A DNA stretch of 64,000 nt from RYN-230 sp963770545 (GCA_963770545.1 CAVYQF010000006.1:1-64000); one strand, 5' to 3'; shown: positions 25,562 through 34,961, counted from the stretch's first letter. Numbers and translations: made by a program. The notes: a model not told the origin generated them from the sequence alone.

Positions 25562-25846
25562 GTGAGCAGGAAACTTCGGCCCGCGCCGCCGCCGCTCGAG
25601 GCCAATGACCAGCTCGTGACCGCGATCATCACCGCAGCGTGGGCAATCGGGCTGGTCAGCGTCCTGGTGCTGCGCGACAACCTGTCCCCGGCCGACCGGT
25701 GGTGGGTCTGGACCTGCGCCGTGGGGCTGTGCCTGGGCCTGTTCGGCCTGTGGTACGTGCCGCGGCTGAAGCGCGCCCGGGCCCGGCAGGCGCAGCGCCG
25801 GGCTCAGGCCCAGGCGCAGGCCGGGGCCCAGGCTCGGCCTGACTGA
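25562..25846 (+). CDS. DUF2530 membrane protein
   Basis: The 94-residue protein from the GTG at 25562 matches the actinobacterial DUF2530 pattern: PPPLEANDQLVTAIITAAWAIGLVSVLVL, then DRWWVWTCAVGLCLGLFGLWYVPRLKR. It has two transmembrane helices with a basic, glutamine- and alanine-rich cytoplasmic tail. The function is unknown. It is convergent with the DUF3027 gene, with 11 bases between the stops. Confidence 0.85.
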   Translation: MSRKLRPAPPPLEANDQLVTAIITAAWAIGLVSVLVLRDNLSPADRWWVWTCAVGLCLGLFGLWYVPRLKRARARQAQRRAQAQAQAGAQARPD

Positions 25847-25857
25847 TCGTGATCGAG

Positions 25858-26931
25858 CTAGTTGTGATCGAGGGGTTCGAAGACGGTCTCCTCCACCGAG
25901 ACGCCGGGCATGTCCACCAGGTCGTAGCCGAGTTCGTCGATGACCGGCCGCAGGGCCTGATCCGCAGTCGCCGCGGTCACCCCCTCCGAATGCGCGCCGC
26001 AGCCGTGGTCCACGGAGACGACCCGGCCATCGTCGGGCGCGTACTCGTTTGCACAGACCCCGAACACGCGGCCCAGCGGGCCGCCCAGCCGTACGAAGAA
26101 GCCGCATCCTGAGCACAGTCCCGGAGCGGCGTTCGCCAGCGGGGACTTCGGGCCGTGCTCGCTGGTGTACCAGCGCAGCGCGGTGTCGTCGCGGCCGATT
26201 GCCGAAAGCACCCGGGCGCGGGGGGGACGGTCCCCCAGGACGTCCGCCGCGACGTCAACTCCGGCGGAGTCGGCGCTGCTGCTCCGTTCCCCGGCACTCG
26301 TGTCGCGGCTGGCTCCCGCGGCGACCGTCACGGCTGCGACGGTCCCGGTGCCATCCAGATCTTCCGCTACGGCGTCAGCCTCGTCGTCCAGGTCCTCAGC
26401 CAGCGACTCGGCGGACGGGACCGGGACCAGGTCTTCCGGCTCCGTCCCGGGCATGGCCCAGGCCGTCTCGCCCCAGTCGGAGACCCCGTCGTCCCCCTCC
26501 AGCGACGCGGCCGGTACCAGCCGGGCGTCGTCCGGCGGTGCCGGGAGGAGGTCTCCCACCCCCAGATCGCCGGGCAGCACGCGTTCCTTCCAGGGCACCC
26601 AGTCCGGGGCGAGGATGGCCTCCGGCCCCGGGACCAGGAGGGTCTCGTCGATGGTGACGTTCTTGGCCCGGGAGGCCCGGGCCACGGTGACGGCCCAGCA
26701 CCAGCCACGGTAGGCGGGATCAAGACAGCTGAACCGATGCGTCACCACCCGGTCACCGTCGGCCGTTACGCCGAGGTGTTCCCCTACCCCGCCGGGACCA
26801 GCCATCTCCTCGGCGGCGCCGCGCGCCAAGTCGACCGCCTGTGCGCAGGCTTCGTCTGGTTCTTTGCTCCGTGCACGCCCTGGGCTCACGCTGAGCAATT
26901 GTCCCCCATCCAGGCACCTGCTGTGCGACAT
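25858..26931 (-). CDS. DUF3027 domain protein
   Basis: The 357-residue protein has two conserved blocks joined by an acidic low-complexity linker (about 180-250). The N-terminal block is VDLARGAAEEM, VVTHRFSCLDPAYRGWCWAVTVARASRAKNVTIDE, LLPAPPDDARLVP. The C-terminal block is RVLSAIGRDDTALRWYTSEHGPKSPLA, CSGCGFFVRLGGPLGRVFGVCANEYAPDDGRVVSVDHGCGAHSE, where four cysteines and a histidine may bind metal. The family is actinobacterial and uncharacterised. It is divergent from the MFS gene at 27003 and near DUF2530, an order seen in other actinomycetes. Confidence 0.85.
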   Translation of the reverse strand: MSHSRCLDGGQLLSVSPGRARSKEPDEACAQAVDLARGAAEEMAGPGGVGEHLGVTADGDRVVTHRFSCLDPAYRGWCWAVTVARASRAKNVTIDETLLVPGPEAILAPDWVPWKERVLPGDLGVGDLLPAPPDDARLVPAASLEGDDGVSDWGETAWAMPGTEPEDLVPVPSAESLAEDLDDEADAVAEDLDGTGTVAAVTVAAGASRDTSAGERSSSADSAGVDVAADVLGDRPPRARVLSAIGRDDTALRWYTSEHGPKSPLANAAPGLCSGCGFFVRLGGPLGRVFGVCANEYAPDDGRVVSVDHGCGAHSEGVTAATADQALRPVIDELGYDLVDMPGVSVEETVFEPLDHN

Positions 26932-27002
26932 AAAATTGTTCGGCCGGCCTAAGTCGGCCCGTGCGGGGCTGTTGGCCCCTGAGAACGCAGAATACTGGGA
27001 CC

Positions 27003-28514
27003 ATGGGACTGTCCGGTGCGGGGCCGCAAGCGAAGCGGGCGGCTGGCAGTTTCGCGTCCGGGGTGCGCTCGACCGGGCGGGCCGGCGCCTCCACGGCCCG
27101 GGGTACCGGCCGGGTCATCCGGCGCCTGACCCAGGCCTCCGGGGCCGGGCGGACCGGCCTGGACCGGGTCATCGAACTGACCGCAGCGGGTGCTGCGGCC
27201 GACGCGTTCGTGGCGGTCGCGCTGGCCGGGACGTTGTTCTTCAGCACGTCGGTGGATCAGGCCCGGGGCCGGATCGCGCTGACCCTGCTCATCACCATGG
27301 CGCCGTTCGCTGTGCTGGCCCCGTTCATCGGGCCGATGCTGGACCGGGTCCGCGACGGGCGCCGCTACATCATGGTCGGCACCCTCCTGGCCCGGGGCCT
27401 GCTCTGCTGGGGAATGGCGGGCGCCGTCCAGCACAGCGACACCGTGACCCTGCTGCCGGCCGCCTTCGGTGTGCTGGTCCTGCAGAAGGCCTACGGGGTG
27501 ACCCGAAGCGCGGTCACCCCCCGGGTGCTCCCGGCCAGCATCACCCTGGTGTCGGCCAACGCCCGGATCTCGCTCGCGGCGCTCGTCGCGTCCACCCTCG
27601 GAGTTGGTGCCGCGGGCGGGGTCTCCTTCCTGGCCGGCGGCGGCACCACCGGGGCGACCTGGGCGCTGCGCATCGGCACCCTGGTCTATCTGGCCGCCAT
27701 CGCGCTGGGCATCCGGCTGCCGACTACGGTGGACCAGCAGGACCCGCAGCCCGCTGCGCCCGCGGCCAGGGCCGCAGCCGCCGGGGCAGCCCCTGGAACC
27801 GCCGAACCTGGCTCCGGGCCGTCGGCGAGACCCACAGCGGGCGGGGTCCCTCGCACCGGCCCGGCCGCCACCGCAGCACCTCCGCGGCGCGCCCGGTGGG
27901 CCAACACCCTGCGCAGCGTGGGCCCGGTCGTGGGGGAGGCGATGCGCGGCAACGCGGCGCTGCGTGCGTTCTCCGGCTACATGATCTTCTTTCTCGCGTT
28001 CCTGCTCCGGACCGTGCACTTTCCCGGGACCAGCGACAAGCTCGCCCTGGGCGCCATGATCGCCGCCGCCGGGGCGGGCGGGTTCATCGGGACCGGGATC
28101 GGGGCGCTGCTGAAGGCCCGCGCCCCGCACCTGATCCTGTTCACCCTGCTCGGCATGTCCACGGTGATCACCGCGGTGTGCGCGGTGTTCTTCAGCCTGT
28201 GGGCGGCGCTCGTCGTCGCCCTGGTGGCGGCGTTCGGCCAGGTGCTCGCCAAGCTCGCCCTCGACTCGATCGTGCAGCGGGAGGTCCCCGAGGAGGTCCG
28301 CTCCTCGACCCTGGCCGCGTCGGAGACCATCCACCAGCTGGCCTGGGTGGCCGGCGGCCTGGCCGGGCTGGCCATGTCCATCACCGACAGCGGGGTGGCC
28401 GGGCTGGCCGTGGCCGCCGCCGGGCTGGCCGCCACCGCGGCCCTGCTGGTAACCAGCAGGCGCCGGCGGATCCTCGCCGCCCGCACCGCCCCCGCCCGCG
28501 TGCCCCGCCCCTGA
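27003..28514 (+). CDS. MFS transporter
   Basis: The 503-residue protein has about ten to twelve hydrophobic helices (LAGTLFFSTSV, LLITMAPFAVLAPFIGPMLDRVRDGRRYIMVG with the MFS loop motif, YMIFFLAFLLRTVHF, HLILFTLLGMSTVITAVCAVFFSL). A cytoplasmic Ala/Pro-rich loop of about 70 residues lies between the two halves near residues 240-310. The start at ATG 27003 is preceded by a short basic N-terminus. The substrate is unknown. It is next to DUF3027 as in other actinomycetes. Confidence 0.85.
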   Translation: MGLSGAGPQAKRAAGSFASGVRSTGRAGASTARGTGRVIRRLTQASGAGRTGLDRVIELTAAGAAADAFVAVALAGTLFFSTSVDQARGRIALTLLITMAPFAVLAPFIGPMLDRVRDGRRYIMVGTLLARGLLCWGMAGAVQHSDTVTLLPAAFGVLVLQKAYGVTRSAVTPRVLPASITLVSANARISLAALVASTLGVGAAGGVSFLAGGGTTGATWALRIGTLVYLAAIALGIRLPTTVDQQDPQPAAPAARAAAAGAAPGTAEPGSGPSARPTAGGVPRTGPAATAAPPRRARWANTLRSVGPVVGEAMRGNAALRAFSGYMIFFLAFLLRTVHFPGTSDKLALGAMIAAAGAGGFIGTGIGALLKARAPHLILFTLLGMSTVITAVCAVFFSLWAALVVALVAAFGQVLAKLALDSIVQREVPEEVRSSTLAASETIHQLAWVAGGLAGLAMSITDSGVAGLAVAAAGLAATAALLVTSRRRRILAARTAPARVPRP

Positions 28515-28540
28515 CCCACCCCGGCCCTCGGCGGCACTCG

Positions 28541-29782
28541 TCACGATCGGAGCGCTTCAGCCGGCGGCAGCCGGGCGGCCCGCACGGCCGGGTAGACCCC
28601 GGCCACCACGCCCACCGCGAGTGACACCGCCAGGCCGCCGCCAGCCGCCGCCGCGGGCACCACCACCGCCTGCCCGGTGCTGAGCGCGTACCCGACGGTG
28701 GCGGCCGCGCCGAGGAGCACGCCGCCCAGCCCCCCCAGCACCGACAGCAACGCGGATTCGGTCAGGAACTGCACGGCCACCTGCCGCCGTGTCGCCCCGA
28801 GCGCGCGGCGCAGGCCGATCTCAGCCCGCCGTTCCAGGACGGAGATCACCATGATGTTGGCAATGCCGATGCCGCCGACTCCTACCGCGACGCCGCCGAG
28901 AGCCAGGAACAAGCCGGTGAGCGCCGACCGCGCCTGGGCCCGCGCGGCCAGCACCTGGGATGGCTGGCTGACCTGGACTCCCTCGGGCAGCGCCGGGTTC
29001 GCGGTAAAGGGCAGCACCGAGGCCACCGCCTGGACCTGGTCCGGCTGGGCACGCAGGTAGATCTCGGTGGCGTGGCCACCCAGACCGAGCTGGGTGTCCG
29101 CGATCGGAAAACCGACCAGAGCCGCCTCGTCGATCTCCGGGGCGAGCGGGACCGGACGCAGGATGCCGACCACGGAGAAGTAGTGGCCGCCCAGGTAAAC
29201 CAGGGTGCCGGGCGGCACCCGGGTGACGCCCAGGGTCCGGGCAGCGACCGCGCCGAGCACGACCGCGGGGTAGTGGATAGTGGCCGCATTCAGGAAGGTG
29301 CCGCGGGCGACCGTGCCGCCCAGGGTGTGCAGCAGGCTGGTCTGCGTGGCCAGGACCGAGATGCCGCCGCTGTCCACGGCGGGGACCGCGGCGGTCCGCC
29401 GGACCAGCGCGCTGGGCACGTAGCCCACCGCGGAGACGGTCTGGACCGGGGGGATCCTGGCGATCATGCCGGTCGCCGCGGCGGGCAGCGGAGCCGGTGC
29501 CCCGGTGACGTCCTGCCCGGCGGACACGGTGAGCAGATTGCCCTCCGCGCCCAGCTCGCCGAGCAGAGCCGCCCGGGATGAGGCGGACACGCCGAGCACG
29601 GCCACGGCGGCGCCGATGCCGATCGCGATCCCGAGCGCGGACAGCGCGGCCCGCCAGGAGCGCGACCGCAGTGACCCGGCGCCGGCGCGGAGCGCGTCGG
29701 CCGGTCGGAGCCGGGACCGGGGCACGGCCAGGGCCACTGCGGCGGGAGTCACGGGGCGGTTCACGGCCCGGGTCATGACCAC
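28541..29782 (-). CDS. macB: ABC transporter permease (MacB/FtsX family)
   Basis: The 413-residue protein has the MacB architecture: one N-terminal membrane helix, a large extracytoplasmic domain (about 60-270, VSAVGYVPSALVRR, ARTLGVTRVPPGTLVYLGGHYFSVVGIL) and three C-terminal helices with the FtsX signature GGIGIANIMVISVLERRAEIGLRRALGATR. It works with the ATPase whose gene overlaps it by 10 bases and the adaptor upstream, probably moving a peptide or envelope component out of the membrane. Confidence 0.92.
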   Translation of the reverse strand: MVMTRAVNRPVTPAAVALAVPRSRLRPADALRAGAGSLRSRSWRAALSALGIAIGIGAAVAVLGVSASSRAALLGELGAEGNLLTVSAGQDVTGAPAPLPAAATGMIARIPPVQTVSAVGYVPSALVRRTAAVPAVDSGGISVLATQTSLLHTLGGTVARGTFLNAATIHYPAVVLGAVAARTLGVTRVPPGTLVYLGGHYFSVVGILRPVPLAPEIDEAALVGFPIADTQLGLGGHATEIYLRAQPDQVQAVASVLPFTANPALPEGVQVSQPSQVLAARAQARSALTGLFLALGGVAVGVGGIGIANIMVISVLERRAEIGLRRALGATRRQVAVQFLTESALLSVLGGLGGVLLGAAATVGYALSTGQAVVVPAAAAGGGLAVSLAVGVVAGVYPAVRAARLPPAEALRS

Positions 29783-30531
29783 TCCCGGACGATCCGACCG
29801 TCTCGCATCTCCACCTGTCGGTGCATGGCGGCCGCGATCCCGGCGTCATGGGTGATCACCACCACCGCCGTGCCGTCCTGGGCCAGGCGAGTGAGCAGGG
29901 CGATGATCCCGGCACCGGTCGCGGAGTCCAGGTTGCCGGTGGGCTCGTCGGCGAGGATCACGGCCGCGTGCCCGGCCACGGCCCGGGCGATGGCCACCCG
30001 CTGCCGCTCACCGCCGGACAGCTCACCGGGCCGGTGCCGGAGCCGATGGCCGAGGCCGACCCGCTCCAGCGCCTCCTGGGCGGCCAGCCGCCGCTCGCGG
30101 GTGCCGCCGCCGCGGTAGAGCAGCCCGAGGGTTACGTTGCCCACCGCGTCCAGGTGATCGAGGAGGAAGAACTGCTGGAAGACGAAGCCGAGGCGGTGCC
30201 CGCGGAGCGCGGACAACTCCGCGTCAGACAGGCCGGATACGTCCTGGCCGCCCACCCGGGTCACTCCGGTACTGGGTCTTTCCAGCGTGCCCAGGATGTG
30301 CAGCAGGGTGGACTTGCCCGAGCCGGACGGCCCGAGCACGGCCAGCCGCTCCCCCGCGCTGATCCGCAGGTCCACCCCGGCCAGTGCGGTCACCGGCGGG
30401 GACCCCGGATAGGTCTTCGTCACGCCGGCCAGTTCCAGCACGGGCTGCCCAGGATCGAGATGGCCCAGCTCGCCCCCGCCCACCGCGGGCGGGTCCCCCG
30501 TGGGCGCGCCCCTCTCGAGGTGGCCGGTCAT
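29773..30531 (-). CDS. ABC transporter ATP-binding protein (MacB/LolD type)
   Basis: The 252-residue protein has all ATPase motifs: Walker A GPSGSGKST, Q-loop VFQQFFLLDHL, signature LSGGERQRVAIARA, Walker B VILADEPTGNLD and the H-loop VITHD. The ADEPTGNLDS sequence is typical of the mechanotransmission MacB/LolD branch. It overlaps the adaptor gene by 4 bases (GTGA/ATGA type) and the permease by 10, so the three form a tight operon. Confidence 0.94.
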   Translation of the reverse strand: MTGHLERGAPTGDPPAVGGGELGHLDPGQPVLELAGVTKTYPGSPPVTALAGVDLRISAGERLAVLGPSGSGKSTLLHILGTLERPSTGVTRVGGQDVSGLSDAELSALRGHRLGFVFQQFFLLDHLDAVGNVTLGLLYRGGGTRERRLAAQEALERVGLGHRLRHRPGELSGGERQRVAIARAVAGHAAVILADEPTGNLDSATGAGIIALLTRLAQDGTAVVVITHDAGIAAAMHRQVEMRDGRIVREWS

Positions 30532-31727
30532 GGCGCGGGCACCTCGACCCTCAGCCCGGCCCGCAACCCGGGCCCGCTCACCTGGACCAGGCTGCTGCTG
30601 AACAGCCCGGTGTGCACGCCAGCCAGGTGCGCGGCGCCGCTGGTGATCACCTGCACGGCGTAGCCCCCGCCGGCCAGCGCGACCAGGGCGCTGACCGGGA
30701 CCGCGAGCACGCCGCGGGCCCGGGCGCTGACGATGTTCACCGTGACCGGGGCCTGGTCCAGCCCGCCCGCGGCGCGCGGGTGCGCGAGCCGGACGGTGAC
30801 CTCGACCGTGTCACCGCTGCCGCCCGACCCTGACCCCCCGGACCCTGGCCCCGCGGACCCGGGCCCGCCGGGTGCGGACAGTCCCGGGGAGGGCTGCCCC
30901 GCATCGCCGGGTGAGGCCGAGCTGGCCACCCGCGAGATCGCGGTGATCACGCCGGGCACGGTCCTGGTGCCGTCCGGCAGCGTGACGCTGACCTGGTCGC
31001 CCCGGTGGACCAGGTATTCCTGGCCGACCGGGAGGGCCGCGCTGACCATCGGCCGGGCCGATGTGGCGGCCAGCACGGCCACCCCGGGCTGTGCCGCGGC
31101 GCCCAGCGTGACGTCCAGCGAGGCCACCCGCAGTGGGCCGGGTGCGTAGGCGACCTGCCCGGCCGGGACCACGCCGGTCACGGTCCCGCCCAGCGCGTCC
31201 TGCCACCGCTGGACCGCGAAGGAGGTCGCGGCCGTGAACGTGTCGCTCACCGGCAGGGTGGCGGGGGTCGCGTAACCGAGCGCGATCAGGTTGGCATCGA
31301 GCTGCGCCACGTCCGGCCCCGGCGTGACCCCCAGGAACAGGTCCCGCCATTCGGGCCTGGGCCCGTAGAGCAGGATGACGGGGCTCCCGTCCACCTCGTA
31401 CAGGCGGTGGCCCCGGCGCACCACCTGTCCCGGCGCGGGCAGCGCCGTATAGGCGGTGCCCTGCATCTGGTTGGCGACGGTATAGGAGCCCGCGAACCCG
31501 AGCGCCCCGCTCACCTGGACCGTATTGGTCAGGTCGGTACGTACTACCGGCGCGGTGGCCACGTGGGCGCCGCTCCCGGCCCCGCGGACGCTGGACCCAG
31601 GCACCGCGCTCCCCGACCCCGCGGCGGCTCCCGATCCGGCTGCCGGGCCGGACGTGGCGACGATCAGCCCCGCCGCCGCCCCGGCGGCCACGACCGCCCC
31701 GGCCGCGGCGAGCCATCTGGCCCGCAC
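30528..31727 (-). CDS. Periplasmic adaptor-like (MFP) subunit with peptidoglycan-binding domain
   Basis: The 399-residue protein has an N-terminal membrane anchor (WLAAAGAVVAAGAAAGLIVATS), a Ser/Gly-rich stretch and HlyD-like biotinyl-type strands (TDLTNTVQVSGALGF). Between them is a peptidoglycan-binding-like domain (GPDVAQLDANLIALGY, TSFAVQRWQDALGGTVTG). Beta-barrel strands with a flexible GPGSGGSGSGGSG insert follow, then a C-terminal VPVSALVALAGGGYAVQV. It is the accessory protein typical of Gram-positive MacAB-like systems and links the transporter to the cell wall. Confidence 0.88.
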   Translation of the reverse strand: MRARWLAAAGAVVAAGAAAGLIVATSGPAAGSGAAAGSGSAVPGSSVRGAGSGAHVATAPVVRTDLTNTVQVSGALGFAGSYTVANQMQGTAYTALPAPGQVVRRGHRLYEVDGSPVILLYGPRPEWRDLFLGVTPGPDVAQLDANLIALGYATPATLPVSDTFTAATSFAVQRWQDALGGTVTGVVPAGQVAYAPGPLRVASLDVTLGAAAQPGVAVLAATSARPMVSAALPVGQEYLVHRGDQVSVTLPDGTRTVPGVITAISRVASSASPGDAGQPSPGLSAPGGPGSAGPGSGGSGSGGSGDTVEVTVRLAHPRAAGGLDQAPVTVNIVSARARGVLAVPVSALVALAGGGYAVQVITSGAAHLAGVHTGLFSSSLVQVSGPGLRAGLRVEVPAP

Positions 31728-31728
31728 G

Positions 31729-32355
31729 TCAGCCGTCCTGGCCCAGGCTGGACAGGGTCGACGCGCGGATCTCCGCGGCGTCCAGCCGCTGGCAGGCGCG
31801 GATGGCCTGCTGGAAGCCGGGGCTCAGCTTCCCGCCAGCCGGGACCTCGCCGGCGCTGAGCCCGAAACCGTGGCCCGGTGTATACGGGGTGTGCGAGGTC
31901 GGATCGGCGTCGTTCGGCAGCCCATGCGATCGCATGCACTGGGCCGCGCGCACCCCGGCCTGGACCAGCTGAGGCGGTGCGGGCGGCTCGTGCATCGGGT
32001 TGAGCTGAGCCCGGGCCAGCACGCTGCCGCAGGCCGCCTGGATCGCGGCCAGGACGGACTGGGACGCGTCCTGGATGCTGCGCCGGTCGCTGTAGACCGC
32101 GCCGCCGGGGGTAAGCACCGGGTCGGCGTACCCCGGGACGCCGTGCTGGCGGATGCACTGCGCGGCCGCGTGCAGGTGGGCGGCCCGGCCGCCGCCCGCA
32201 TCGTGGCTGCTGCTGGCCCCGCTCAGGCTCGGCACGGTGGCGGGGGCAGCGCCGCCACTGCATCCCGTGCTGAGCACGCCCAGCAGGGCCAGCATGATGG
32301 CAGCCGGCGCTCCCGCCGTCAGCACACGGCCACTGCTGGCCGCCGGAACTTTCAC
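31729..32355 (-). CDS. Secreted lipoprotein in the efflux operon
   Basis: The 208-residue protein from the GTG at 32355, with GGGAGGA at the right distance, has a signal peptide with lipobox LLGVLSTGC. The mature part has two similar segments, AAQCIRQHGVPGYADP and AAQCMRSHGLPNDADP, each with a Cys-xx-xx-HG-x-P pattern, and a third Cys near AIQAACGSVL. Such 'CMR-HGxxxFPDP' lipoproteins commonly accompany MacAB-type ABC operons and two-component systems in actinobacteria. It may bind the exported or sensed ligand. Confidence 0.85.
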   Translation of the reverse strand: MKVPAASSGRVLTAGAPAAIMLALLGVLSTGCSGGAAPATVPSLSGASSSHDAGGGRAAHLHAAAQCIRQHGVPGYADPVLTPGGAVYSDRRSIQDASQSVLAAIQAACGSVLARAQLNPMHEPPAPPQLVQAGVRAAQCMRSHGLPNDADPTSHTPYTPGHGFGLSAGEVPAGGKLSPGFQQAIRACQRLDAAEIRASTLSSLGQDG

Positions 32356-32595
32356 CGCGTCCTCCCTGACGTTCGCCTTTCGGCACTGGGCGGCCGGCGG
32401 GTCCGCCCCCGGGGGAGACGGGCGCCGGCCTGTCACCGAGAGATTTACGCGGGCCGCTCTAACACCAGCCCTACGCAACGAACCTCGCCGGCCCGCTCCC
32501 GTCGTGGCCACGCGCAGCTCAGCTTGGCCCGGATGAGGCCGCGGGAACTCCTCCGTGTTATGTCGATGTCATTTCGGCTGGGGCACCATGGACTC

Positions 32596-33255
32596 GTGCG
32601 CGTGCTGGTAGTGGAGGATCAGGAAACGCTGGCCAACCGGATCGCGGAGGGCCTCCGTGACCAGGGCATGGCGGTGGATGTGGCTTACGACGGCGCCGCT
32701 GCCGTGGAGGTCACCGCGGTGAACCGCTACGACGTCGTGGTGCTGGACCGCGACCTGCCCCGGGTGCACGGGGACGCGGTCTGCGCCAGCCTGGTGGCCG
32801 GTCCCTCACCCGCCCGGATCCTGATGCTGACCGCGGCCGCCGCGGTGGAGGACCGGGTCGACGGGCTCAACCTGGGCGCCGACGACTACCTGCCCAAGCC
32901 GTTCGCGTTCACCGAACTCGTCGCCCGCGTCCGGGCCTTGTCCAGGCGGGCCCCGTCCACCCCGCCGGTCATCACCCGGGGCGACCTGACCATGGACCGG
33001 GCCCGGCGCCGGGTCAGCCGGGACGGCCGGCCGGTGCCGCTGACCCGGAAGGAGTTCGGCGTGCTGGAGGCGGTGCTCGGCGCGGATGGCGCGGTGGTGA
33101 GCGCGGAGGAACTCCTGGAGAACGTGTGGGACGAGCACGCCGACCCGTTCACCAACACGGTCTCGGTCACCATGGCCCGGCTGCGCCGCAAGCTGGGCGA
33201 CCCACCGCTGATCGAGACGGTGATCGGCAGCGGCTACCGGCTGCGGGTCCGGTGA
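32596..33255 (+). CDS. OmpR-family response regulator
   Basis: The 219-residue protein has a receiver domain (VLVVEDQETLANRI, phospho-acceptor Asp51 in VVVLDRDLPRVHG, LMLTAA, LPKPFAFTEL) and a winged-helix DNA-binding domain (PLTRKEFGVLEAVL, TVSVTMARLRRKLGDPPLIETVIGSGYRL). The GTG at 32596 is the usual start. It is divergent from the lipoprotein-adaptor-ABC operon, which it likely regulates, and its stop overlaps the kinase start. Confidence 0.92.
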   Translation: MRVLVVEDQETLANRIAEGLRDQGMAVDVAYDGAAAVEVTAVNRYDVVVLDRDLPRVHGDAVCASLVAGPSPARILMLTAAAAVEDRVDGLNLGADDYLPKPFAFTELVARVRALSRRAPSTPPVITRGDLTMDRARRRVSRDGRPVPLTRKEFGVLEAVLGADGAVVSAEELLENVWDEHADPFTNTVSVTMARLRRKLGDPPLIETVIGSGYRLRVR

Positions 33256-34541
33256 AGCGCCCGGCCTGGGCGGCCCGGGTCGCCGGGCGGCGGACGATCC
33301 GGCTGCGGCTCACCCTGACCTACAGCGGGCTGTTCCTGCTGGCCGCAGCCATGCTGCTGGCTTTCACCTACGTGTTCGTGGTACGCGGCCTCAGCACCAC
33401 CAGCGCCCTGAGCAAGACCGGCCAGCCGTCGACCGTGGCCGCGGAGTCGTTCAGGAAGGCATGCGGCAAGGTGATGGCCGCCGAGAAGAAGAAGTTTGCC
33501 CTCCCGGCTCCGGACCGGGAGCTGCTCGGCAAGTGCCAGCAGACCTTCAGCAGCGGCGTGGCGGCGGGCGCGCAGAGCCAGCGGGACGCGGCCGTGCACC
33601 AGTTGCTGCTGTACTCGCTGATCGGCCTGGGCATCATGGGCGCACTGTCCGGGGTGGTGGGCTGGCTGGTCGCCGGGCGGGCCCTGCGGCCGGTGCACGC
33701 CATCACCGGGGCGGCCCGGCGGGCGTCCGAGGAGAACCTGGGCGAGCGTCTCGCGCTGGCCGGGCCACCCGACGAGCTGAAAGAACTCGCCGACACGTAC
33801 GACGCCATGCTGGCCCGGCTCGACGCGGCCTTCGCCAGCCAGCGGCGCTTCGTCGCGAACGCCTCCCACGAGCTGCGCACCCCGCTGACCGTGATGCGGA
33901 CCGCCATCGACGTCACGCTGGCTAAGCCCGGCCGGACCCCCGCTCAGCTCGAGAACATGGCCGCCGAGGTCCGGGGAGCGGTGGACCGGGCGGAGGCGCT
34001 GATCGAGGCGCTGCTGACCCTGGCCCGCAGCGACCGGGGCGCGGGCGCCGTCGAGCCCGTCGACCTGGCCGTGCTGGCCGAGGACGCTCTCGATGCGGCC
34101 GGGGCCGACATCCGGGCGGCCTCGCTGCACGTGGAGACGGCGCTGCGGCCCGCGCCCACCCACGGTGATCTGGTGCTGCTCGACCGGCTCGTGGCCAACC
34201 TGGTGGACAACGCGGTCCGGCACAACGCCCCGGAGGGCTGGATCCAGGTGACCACAGCGATGCGGGACGGGCAGGCCCAGCTCACGGTCACCAACGGCGG
34301 CCCGGCCATCGCGGACGATGTGGCCCCACTGCTGTTCGAGCCCTTCCGCCGGCTAAACGGCCAGCCGCGGGACGGCCGGCCAGGCGGCGTGCCCGGCACC
34401 GGGCTGGGCCTGTCCATCGTCCGGTCGGTGGCCACTGCTCATCATGGAATGGTGACGGCCAGGAGCCGGCCAGCGGGCGGCCTTGATGTGTCCGTGGTCC
34501 TCCCGGGCGTATCGCCAGCCGTGGCGGCGCCGGCTAGGTGA
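33252..34541 (+). CDS. Sensor histidine kinase
   Basis: The 429-residue protein has two transmembrane segments (LTYSGLFLLAAAMLLAFTYVFVV and LLLYSLIGLGIMGALSGVVGWLV) enclosing an extracellular domain of about 80 residues with two cysteines. HAMP follows (RALRPVHAITGAARRASEENLGERL), then the phospho-acceptor helix FVANASHELRTPLTVM and a HATPase with LVANLVDNAVRHN and GTGLGLSIV. It is co-translated with the regulator (GTGA overlap). Its signal probably relates to cell-envelope stress or a peptide. Confidence 0.93.
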   Translation: MKRPAWAARVAGRRTIRLRLTLTYSGLFLLAAAMLLAFTYVFVVRGLSTTSALSKTGQPSTVAAESFRKACGKVMAAEKKKFALPAPDRELLGKCQQTFSSGVAAGAQSQRDAAVHQLLLYSLIGLGIMGALSGVVGWLVAGRALRPVHAITGAARRASEENLGERLALAGPPDELKELADTYDAMLARLDAAFASQRRFVANASHELRTPLTVMRTAIDVTLAKPGRTPAQLENMAAEVRGAVDRAEALIEALLTLARSDRGAGAVEPVDLAVLAEDALDAAGADIRAASLHVETALRPAPTHGDLVLLDRLVANLVDNAVRHNAPEGWIQVTTAMRDGQAQLTVTNGGPAIADDVAPLLFEPFRRLNGQPRDGRPGGVPGTGLGLSIVRSVATAHHGMVTARSRPAGGLDVSVVLPGVSPAVAAPAR

Positions 34542-34577
34542 CCGGCCTGCCGCCGTGCCGCCGTGACGCCGTGCGGC

Positions 34578-34961
34578 TCAGGCCTCGAGGTCGTCCGCGA
34601 CGGCCCGCAATACGGCCGCGATCTTCTTCCCGTCGCGGGCGTCCGGGTGCCTGCCCCGCCGGTAGCTGGCCGATACCCCGTCCAGCAGCTTGATCAGGTC
34701 CTCGACGATCACGACCATCTCGTCCGGGCTCTTGCGGCTGACCTTGGTGACCGTCGGCGGTGGCTCGAGCAGCCGGACCTGGAGGGCCTGGACTCCCCGG
34801 CGCCCTTCGGCGACGCCGAACTCGACCCGCTGGCCGGGCCGCAACGCCGTAGTGCCAGTGGGGAGCGCCGTGGAGTGCACAAAGACCTCACCCCCGTCGT
34901 CGCGGGTGAGAAAGCCGAACCCTTTGTCGGCGTCATACCATTTGACCTTGCCAGTGGGCAC
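34578..34961 (-). CDS. Cold-shock domain protein with C-terminal extension
   Basis: The first 65 residues are a cold-shock domain: GKVKWYDADKGFGFLTRDDGGEVFVHSTAL with the RNP1 (KGFGFL) and RNP2 (VFVHS) motifs. A further 60 residues follow (KVSRKSPDEMVVIVEDLIKLLDGVSASYRRGRHPDARDGKKIAAVLRAVADDLEA), predicted helical and not part of the fold. The extended form is known in actinomycetes near DUF3027-type genes. It binds single-stranded RNA or DNA. GTG starts it at 34961. Confidence 0.9.
   Translation of the reverse strand: MPTGKVKWYDADKGFGFLTRDDGGEVFVHSTALPTGTTALRPGQRVEFGVAEGRRGVQALQVRLLEPPPTVTKVSRKSPDEMVVIVEDLIKLLDGVSASYRRGRHPDARDGKKIAAVLRAVADDLEA

Noticed and set aside
31525..32595. Upstream extension of the response regulator frame
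   Set aside because: It overlaps the antisense adaptor and lipoprotein genes, and the receiver domain begins right at GTG 32596.
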